Shown: positions 55,799 to 64,000 of the stretch, in pieces
Position numbering within the stretch: position 1 is the stretch's first letter
Layout of the letters: the number at the start of each line of letters is the position of its first letter
From: Mycobacterium paraense
Lineage (GTDB): Bacteria; Actinomycetota; Actinomycetes; Mycobacteriales; Mycobacteriaceae
Length of the DNA: 64,000 nucleotides
Direction of reading: 5' to 3'
Assembly (NCBI RefSeq): GCF_002101815.1
Contig: NZ_LQPM01000013.1
Location: 124,001 to 188,000, forward strand
Notes under the pieces: generated by a model
The model's database searches: none
The model's input: only the letters and a program-made list of their open reading frames with translations
Told to the model about the DNA's origin: nothing
Position numbers and translations under genes: made by a program

Positions 55799-56745
55799 AC
55801 CGGGCTCCGCAGTTCCGCGAGGACCAGCCGCAGCACGTCCACCGCCACCTCACGGTGTTCCTCGTTCATCACGTGCGGGCTGAACCGTGCCTCTTCGAAC
55901 AGGTTCACCAGCCGCTCGGCGTTATCGGCCCGCAGCGCATGGTGTTCGACGGCGCGGACCAGGACCTCGGTGGGCGTATCGAATTCCTGCGGGGCGGCGG
56001 CCGGCACGTTGGCCAGCTCCCGCTCCATCGCGGCGTAGCAGGCGATGATCGCCTCGCGCGGTTCCCGGCTGAGGTCGCCGATCTCGGCCAGCCCCACCTC
56101 GGCGGCGCGGGCCAGCGACTCCGCGCGGGGCGCGGGCGCCGGGGGCTCGGGGTGATCGTCGGCCCGAACGGCCGGCGGGGCCGCGCGCCACCGCCGCCGC
56201 GCCATGATCACCGAGCCGGCGACGATCACGAGCATCATCGGGATCGCGCCGGCAAGCAGGACCCCGAACAGGTCCCCGGAGTTGTTGGCCGGGTGCTGGT
56301 GTTCCGGTGGCGGCGGGCCCCCGGGGCGTCCCGACGGCTGCGCGGCCGGGGCCGGGCCGGAGACGGACGGGTCGACGCGGTGCGGCACCAGGTAGTGGAC
56401 CAGCAGCGTCGCGATCAGCAGCCACACGGCGATCAGCAACAGCCCGATCAGGATCACGCGCCAGCTCGGGCGGCCCTTGCCCGTACCGAGCATGTCGGAC
56501 AGGTCTGCCTGCTTGGGTGCCGCCGCACGCGGATCCCGCAACCGCGCGACAACGGCGATCGTCAGCAGCGCGAGGGAGGCGGTGAGGGTGACGATGACGA
56601 ACAGCAGCGCCGCGCGGCCGCCGCCGGGCTCCGTGCGCACCGCGTGGCCCTGAGCCGGGAGGTATCCGCGGAGGGCGGCGGCGGCAAGGATCATCAGGAC
56701 GATCAGCGCGACGACGCGCCCCGTCGGCTTGTCAATACCGGGCAT
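55795..56745 (-). CDS. DUF4129-domain membrane protein (Rv3166c-like)
   Basis: 316 aa from the ATG at 56745. Three or four membrane helices (VVALIVLMILAAAALRGYL, LLFVIVTLTASLALLTIAVV, VILIGLLLIAVWLLIATLL, and about 165-190) and a Pro-rich loop (GPAPAAQPSGRPGGPPPPE). The C-terminal cytoplasmic part (AIIACYAAMERELANV, TPTEVLVRAVE, AERLVNLFEEARFSPHVM) is the DUF4129 domain, which often follows MoxR-DUF58 pairs. It is the first gene of the cassette. Confidence 0.85.
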   Translation of the reverse strand: MPGIDKPTGRVVALIVLMILAAAALRGYLPAQGHAVRTEPGGGRAALLFVIVTLTASLALLTIAVVARLRDPRAAAPKQADLSDMLGTGKGRPSWRVILIGLLLIAVWLLIATLLVHYLVPHRVDPSVSGPAPAAQPSGRPGGPPPPEHQHPANNSGDLFGVLLAGAIPMMLVIVAGSVIMARRRWRAAPPAVRADDHPEPPAPAPRAESLARAAEVGLAEIGDLSREPREAIIACYAAMERELANVPAAAPQEFDTPTEVLVRAVEHHALRADNAERLVNLFEEARFSPHVMNEEHREVAVDVLRLVLAELRSPV

Positions 56746-56821
56746 GCCACACCACTCGACCGGTTGCCTGCCGCCGTTGCGGCACGAGCTTTCTTCATAC
56801 TTGCACACGGGGTTGGGTGGT

Positions 56822-56830
56822 TTATCCACA
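56822..56830 (+). promoter_or_regulatory. TTATCCACA motif before the 13E12 gene
   Basis: It is an exact match to the E. coli DnaA-box consensus (mycobacterial boxes prefer TTGTCCACA). A related TATCCCCAG lies about 11 bases downstream of its end. Lines of this kind occur before many 13E12-type genes. No other origin features are seen. Confidence 0.4.
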
Positions 56831-56911
56831 GTTGGGGTTCTATCCCCAGGCCGGGGGCGGCGCGGTTCGCGTGTCGGCGGTTTTGACGGCGCCGGTTTCT
56901 AGCTTGGCGGC

Positions 56912-58300
56912 ATGGGGTCGTGCGTGGGTGCCGAGGAGGCGCGGCAGCGCATCGATGCCGCGCTGGCGGCGATCGATGCCGCGCACGACGCGCTGCGCGA
57001 GACCAGCTCGGATGTGGTGGGCAACGACTTTCGGGTCTCGGTTGCCGAGCGCCTGGAGACGCAGGAGCGGGTCAACCGGGGTCTGATGTATCGGTTCTTC
57101 GCCGAGATCGCCGAACCTCCGGACGGCAGCGCGGGTACGCCGGCGGTGCGCGCGTTGTTGTCCGCGCGGCTGCGCATCACTCCCCAAGAGATCGCGCGCC
57201 GGTTCAGGCTGGCGGCCCGGATTCGGCCGCGGCGCTCGCTGACCGGCCCACCGATGGCGGCGGAGCTTGGGGCGCTGGCCGCGGCGGTGGAGGCGGGAGC
57301 GGTCGGTGAGGACCACATCCGCGCGGTGTGTCACGCCGTCGACGTCCTGCCCGCGTGCGTCTCGCCGCCCGATGTCGCCGAAGCCGAACGCCGGCTGGTG
57401 GGCCACGCGTCCAAGCTGGATGCCGGGCTGGTCACCAAGCTGGGTCAGCGGATCGCGGATTACCTCAACCCCGACGGCCTGTTCACCGACGAGGACCGGG
57501 CGCGGCGGCGCTGGCTGCGGCTCGGCCCGCAGGGACCCGACGGCATGTCGCGGCTCTCGGGCCTGCTCGATCCCGAGGCCCGCGCCTACTTCGAGGCCGT
57601 CGAGGCCGCCGTGCGCCCCGGCCGCCACCAACCCGACGACGCCGAGTCGCAGGAGCGCGATCAGCGCACGGTCGGCCAGCGCTGTCACGACGCGCTGAAG
57701 CTCGGCTTCAAGACGGCGATCGACTCCGGCGACCTAGGGACCCACCGCGGTCACCCGGTCACCGTGATCGTCACCACCACCCTGGCCGAACTCGACCGCG
57801 CCGCCCACGCCGTGGCCGACCCGTCGGCGCCCATGCCGGCGCCGGCGCTGACGGGCGGGGGTTCGCGGCTGCCGATGCGTGACCTGATCCGCATGGCCGC
57901 CGAGGGAATTCACTATCTGGCGGTGTTCGACGACCACACCGGGCGGCCGCTGTATCTGGGCCGCCAAAAGCGGATCGCGACCGCCGACCAACGGCTCATC
58001 TGCTATGCCCGCGACCGCGGCTGCACCCGCCCCAACTGCCTGGTACCGGGCTACCGCTCCGAGGTCCACCACTCACCGGACTGGGCCGCCGGCGGCCGCA
58101 CCGACGCCGACAAACTGCACTTCGCCTGCGACGCCGACCACGACGACGCCAGCAAGGGCCATTGGCGCACCAGCGTCACCGGCAACGGCCGGCTCGGCTG
58201 GACCGACGGCACCGGCCCGCCGGAAATCAACCGCGCCCACCACCCCGAAGAACTCCTGCGCGGAGACTCCGACCCACCCGAGGAGGAGAACGAAGGGTGA
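56912..58300 (+). CDS. 13E12-repeat family protein (DUF222 with C-terminal HNH endonuclease domain)
   Basis: 462 aa. The DUF222 part is helical (residues 1-330, LRITPQEIARRFRLAARIRP, RLSGLLDPEARAYFEAVE). The HNH part is intact: CYARDRGCTRPNC followed by EVHHSPDWAAGGRTDADKLH and DADHD, with two Cys pairs and the catalytic His. 13E12 proteins belong to a multi-copy family in mycobacteria, and REP13E12 is the integration target for the phage-like element phiRv1. Here the gene stands between Rv3166c-like and Rv3167c-like genes, where M. tuberculosis lacks it. Confidence 0.88.
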   Translation: MGSCVGAEEARQRIDAALAAIDAAHDALRETSSDVVGNDFRVSVAERLETQERVNRGLMYRFFAEIAEPPDGSAGTPAVRALLSARLRITPQEIARRFRLAARIRPRRSLTGPPMAAELGALAAAVEAGAVGEDHIRAVCHAVDVLPACVSPPDVAEAERRLVGHASKLDAGLVTKLGQRIADYLNPDGLFTDEDRARRRWLRLGPQGPDGMSRLSGLLDPEARAYFEAVEAAVRPGRHQPDDAESQERDQRTVGQRCHDALKLGFKTAIDSGDLGTHRGHPVTVIVTTTLAELDRAAHAVADPSAPMPAPALTGGGSRLPMRDLIRMAAEGIHYLAVFDDHTGRPLYLGRQKRIATADQRLICYARDRGCTRPNCLVPGYRSEVHHSPDWAAGGRTDADKLHFACDADHDDASKGHWRTSVTGNGRLGWTDGTGPPEINRAHHPEELLRGDSDPPEEENEG

Positions 58301-58331
58301 CCCGGTGCGCGCCTCGTGACAGACTGACCGG

Positions 58332-58933
58332 GTGCCCCCGCACCGGGATCTGGCCGCGTTCAACGATCGGGCGCCCGAGTATGACCACGGGTGGCGGGGC
58401 CGGCTGCACCATGAGATCAGCGACCGCACCGCCGATCTGGCGGTGGCGGCCATCGCCTCCCCCACCGGCGTGCTGGACGTGGGATGCGGAACGGGCCATC
58501 TGCTGCGCACGCTGGCCCGCCGCTACCCGGACGCCCGACAGCTCTGCGGCGTCGACGCCGCGCCCCAAATGGTCGCGACGGCAAGCGCTTTCGGCGGCGA
58601 CGACCGGCTGAGCTTCGCCGTCGGGGTGGCCGAAGACCTGCGCTACCCCGACGACACCTTCGACCTGATCGTCAGCACGACGTCATTCGACCACTGGGCC
58701 GATCAACAGGCCGGGCTCGTCGAATGCGCCCGGGTGTTGCGCCCCGGCGGCCACCTCGTGCTCGTCGACCAGTTCTCGTGGTGGCTGCTGCCCACGCTGG
58801 CCACCAGCCGGCGGGGCAAGGCCCGCACCCGTGGGCGCGCCACCGGCCTGCTGCGGCGGGCGGGGCTCACCGACCCGCGCTGGCACCGGCTGTACGCAGT
58901 AATCATCAACGCCGTCACGGCGACCAAGCCGGA

Positions 58934-58937
<4 letters not shown>
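58332..58937 (+). CDS. SAM-dependent methyltransferase (class I)
   Basis: 201 aa, start GTG. The SAM site is VLDVGCGTGHLLRTLARRYP (residues about 47-66), the acidic end of beta-2 is GVDAAPQM, and FDLIVSTTSFDHWAD and ARVLRPGGHLVLVDQ complete the methyltransferase_11 pattern. Substrate unknown. Its stop TAG shares three bases with the convergent SDR gene (CTAG at 58934-58937). It follows the 13E12 gene by 31 bases. Confidence 0.85.
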
Positions 58938-61601
<2,664 letters not shown>

Positions 61602-61602
<1 letters not shown>

Positions 61603-62717
61603 TGCTCGGACCGCTGGACGAGTTTCCGGTACATCAGGTTCCCCGGCCGATCGCGTGGGCCGGATCCTCGGACCGCAACTTCTACGACCGCTCCTACTTC
61701 AACGCCCACGACCGTACCGGCGACATCTTCGTGATCAGCGGCATCGGCTACTACCCCAACCTCGGCGTCAAGGACGCCTTCTTCCTCGTGCGGCGCGGGG
61801 ACACCCAGACCGCGGTGCACCTGTCGGACGCCATCGACCAGGACCGGCTCAACCAGAACGTCAACGGCTATCGCATCGAGGTCAGCGAGCCGCTGCGCAA
61901 GCTGCGCCTGATTCTCGACGAAACCGAAGGCATCGCGGCCGATCTCACCTGGGAGGGCCTCTTCGACGTCGTCCAGGAACAGCCGCACGTGCTGCGGTCC
62001 GGCAACCGGGTGACGCTGGACGCCCAACGGTTCGCCCAGCTCGGCAGCTGGAGCGGCCGCATCGCCATCGACGGCGAGGAGATCCCGGTCGACCCCGCGA
62101 CCTGGCTCGGCAGCCGCGACCGGTCCTGGGGCATCCGGCCCATCGGCGAGCCCGAGCCGGCGGGCCGGCCCGCCGATCCGCCCTTCGAGGGGATGTGGTG
62201 GCTCTACGTGCCGATGGCGTTCGAGGAGTTCGCGATCGTGCTGATCATCCAGGAGGAGCCCAACGGGTTCCGCTCGCTCAACGACTGCACCCGGGTGTGG
62301 CGCGACGGCCGCGTCGAACAGCTGGGCTGGCCGCGGGTCAAGATCCACTACCGGTCCGGCACCCGCATCCCGACCGGGGCGACGATCGACGCGACCGCCC
62401 CCGACGGGACCCCGGTCCACTTCGACGTCGAGTCCAAGTTGCCGGTGCCCATCCACGTCGGCGGCGGCTACGGCGGCGACTCGGACTGGCTGCACGGCAT
62501 GTGGAAGGGCGAAAAGTTCGTCGAGCGGCTGACTTACGACATGACCGACCCGGCCATCGTCGCGCGGTCGGGCTTCGGCGTGATCGACCACGTGGGCCGT
62601 GCGGTGTGCCGCGACGGCGACGGCGATCCGGTGGAGGGGTGGGGCCTCTACGAGCACGGCGCGCTGGGCCGCCACGACCCGTCGGGCTTCTCCGACTGGC
62701 TGACCGTCGCGCCGTAG
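61602..62717 (+). CDS. Conserved protein Rv3169-like, coupled to the kinase
   Basis: 371 aa, with many beta-rich segments (RNFYDRSYFNAHDRTGDIFV, VNGYRIEVSEPLRKLRLILD, RIAIDGEEIPVDPATWLGSR). No catalytic motif is recognised. It lies directly after the kinase with a one-base stop/start overlap, in the same order as M. tuberculosis. The GC- and W-rich pattern resembles lipocalin/CrtC-like folds, but I would not name an activity. Confidence 0.8.
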
Positions 62718-62729
62718 CGGGACTTAGGC

Positions 62730-63719
62730 CTACTCGCGCAGTTCGTCGACGATCTCGGACAGCGTCTGCAGGTCGATCGGCGTCGGCTGATAGAGGCACA
62801 CGGTGTCCGAGACGCCGTCGACGCGCTCGCGGATCCGGGCGGCGATCTCCTTCGGCGTTCCGCAGGCCGCGATGGTGTGCAGCACCTCGTCGTCGATCAG
62901 GCCGCCCATCTCCTGCCAGCGGCCCTGCTTGGACATCGCGTTGAGCTCGGGCTGCAGGTCCCCCCAGCCGTGCGCGGCCAGCACCGGCCGGTACGCCGGG
63001 GTGGACCCGTAGAACGCCAGCAGCCGGCGGGTGGCCTCGTGATCGCCATGGTCCGAGCCCGCCGACACGATGATCTCGGGAATGACGACGAAGTCCTCGG
63101 GCCGACGGCCGGCGGCCCGCAGGCCGTCGCGCACCGCCGGCATGGTCGCGTCGTGCAGGAACCGCGTGGTGCCGAACGGCATCACCAGCAGGCCGTCGGC
63201 GTGCCCGGCCACCGCCCGGGTCAGCCGCGGGCCGAGGGCCCCGACGTAGATCGGCGGCGGGCCATACGGATTGGGGCCGGGGCAAAACGTCGGCGTCATC
63301 AGCGTGTGCCGGTAGTAGTCGCCGCGAAAATCCAAGCGGCCGCCCGTCTCCCACGCCTCGAAGATCGCGCGGAGGGCCGCGATCAATTCGGTCATGCGGG
63401 CCACCGGGTGCTCGAACTGGGCGCCGAATCGCTTCTCGATCTGCGGGCGGATCTGGGTGCCCAGGCCGAGGAAGAACCGTCCCTCGCTCAGCAGCTGGTG
63501 ATCGTTGGCCTGGTGCGCCAGGTGGATCGGGTTGCGCGGAAACGCGATCGCCACGTTGGTCATCAGATCCAGGCCGCCCACCGTGGCGGACAGCGTCAGC
63601 GGAGCGAACACGTCGTGCTGGCCCTCGAAGGTGGCCACACCGGTGGCCCCCGCGTCGCGCAGCGCCCGCGCCCGCTCGACCGCGCCCACCGGCCCGTACA
63701 ACGCGGTGAAGACCTTCAT
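62730..63719 (-). CDS. LLM-class F420-dependent oxidoreductase
   Basis: 329 aa TIM barrel of the luciferase-like family: GLDLMTNVAIAFPRNPIHLAH, SEGRFFLGLGTQIRPQIEKR, PPIYVGALGPRLTRAVAGHA and GLLVMPFG are standard for the F420-using group. The cofactor assignment rests on family habits in mycobacteria. Substrate unknown. It stands between Rv3169-like and aofH, where M. tuberculosis as I recall has no gene, and is convergent with the Rv3169-like gene. Confidence 0.85.
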   Translation of the reverse strand: MKVFTALYGPVGAVERARALRDAGATGVATFEGQHDVFAPLTLSATVGGLDLMTNVAIAFPRNPIHLAHQANDHQLLSEGRFFLGLGTQIRPQIEKRFGAQFEHPVARMTELIAALRAIFEAWETGGRLDFRGDYYRHTLMTPTFCPGPNPYGPPPIYVGALGPRLTRAVAGHADGLLVMPFGTTRFLHDATMPAVRDGLRAAGRRPEDFVVIPEIIVSAGSDHGDHEATRRLLAFYGSTPAYRPVLAAHGWGDLQPELNAMSKQGRWQEMGGLIDDEVLHTIAACGTPKEIAARIRERVDGVSDTVCLYQPTPIDLQTLSEIVDELRE

Positions 63720-63798
63720 CTGGCCACCTGAGCACCTACTTAGACGAGCAATGGAAATTTATCGTACGAAATCGTCGAAATGCGGTTGACTAGGGGAC

Positions 63799-64000
63799 GT
63801 GACGAAGCCGCCGCCGGTTGTCGACGTGGTCGTGGTCGGCGCCGGCTTTGCCGGGCTGTCCGCGGCGCGCGAGCTGACGCGACAGGGCCACGACGTGCTG
63901 GTGTTCGAGGGGCGTGACCGGGTCGGCGGCCGCTCGTTCACCGGCAGCGTCGCCGGGTTGCCCGCCGACCTGGGCGGCACTTTCGTGGGCCCGACCCAGG
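63799..64000 (+). CDS. aofH: Flavin-containing amine oxidase AofH, N-terminal end only
   Basis: The GTG at 63799 starts a frame that stays open to the window edge (67 codons seen). FAD-binding [20 protein letters not shown], then [10 protein letters not shown] (the ribose-binding and second glycine motif) and the following [12 protein letters not shown] are typical of monoamine-oxidase-type flavoproteins. It corresponds to Rv3170, following Rv3169 here with the LLM gene inserted. The rest of the protein is outside the window. Confidence 0.85.
   Translation, partial: MTKPPPVVDVVVVGAGFAGLSAARELTRQGHDVLVFEGRDRVGGRSFTGSVAGLPADLGGTFVGPTQ

Noticed and set aside
56822..56830. Replication origin from the DnaA-box match
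   Set aside because: One exact match with one related copy and no dnaA/dnaN or AT-rich unwinding region; too little for an origin.
56912..58300. Transposase or insertion sequence
   Set aside because: The protein is a DUF222-HNH 13E12 member; no terminal inverted repeats or target duplications were seen around it.

Overview
The window is chromosomal DNA from a high-G+C, slow-grower-type Mycobacterium. The evidence is two PPE proteins and one PE protein, a tmRNA whose tag is ADSHQRDYALAA, the fprA, fadE23/24 and fadB4 genes, and a complete 14-subunit nuo operon. Gene order, as I remember it for M. tuberculosis, matches three blocks: lipY-ssrA-smpB-ftsX-ftsE-prfB-fprA (Rv3097c-Rv3106), Rv3133c-Rv3143 and nuoA-N to PPE53 (Rv3145-Rv3159c), and Rv3162c-Rv3170. 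Blocks present in M. tuberculosis are missing at about 15600, and several accessory blocks are present here, so this is a nontuberculous species, probably close to the M. avium complex. I did not identify the species.

Layout. 1-4090: end of a peptidoglycan amidase, then a minus-strand cassette that looks like a type VII secreted polymorphic toxin. It holds a small WXG100-like protein, a 623-aa toxin with a C-terminal nuclease-like domain, two paralogous immunity candidates and an Imm63-like protein. 4177-5921: lipY (PE-lipase) and a small secreted Ser/Thr/Pro-rich protein. 6104-14148: ribosome rescue and division genes on the minus strand (ssrA, ferritin-like, Rv3099c-like, DMT transporter, smpB, ftsX, ftsE, proline-rich membrane protein, MscS-like channel, prfB). 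14239-17054: fprA, then a DevR-like regulator with its universal stress protein but no adjacent sensor kinase. 17540-25538: PPE51-like, hisN, fadE24-fadE23 behind a 26-bp perfect palindrome, an aldo/keto reductase and two quinone-oxidoreductase-type genes.

25715-33711 is a tightly overlapping catabolic operon. It encodes a homogentisate-dioxygenase-like cupin, an alpha/beta hydrolase, a CoA transferase, an HMG-CoA-lyase-like enzyme and a TetR regulator. After these come an acyl-CoA dehydrogenase, an APH-type kinase and a small DUF6285-like protein, a trio that looks like the levulinate/4-hydroxyacid LvaC-LvaA-LvaB module, and finally a SnoaL-like protein. YceI-like and Rv3143-like genes follow. 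34989-50450 is the complete NADH dehydrogenase I operon, nuoA to nuoN.

50472-56745: PPE53-like PPE-MPTR protein, then a MoxR/DUF58/DUF4129 membrane cassette. 56912-59803: accessory genes (13E12/HNH protein, methyltransferase, SDR). 59800-64000: Rv3167c-like TetR, Rv3168-like phosphotransferase, Rv3169-like protein, an F420-type oxidoreductase and the start of aofH, cut by the window edge. The most interesting regions are the toxin-immunity cassette, the LvaCAB-like module, and the orphan DevR-like regulator with its altered recognition helix and nearby inverted repeats.
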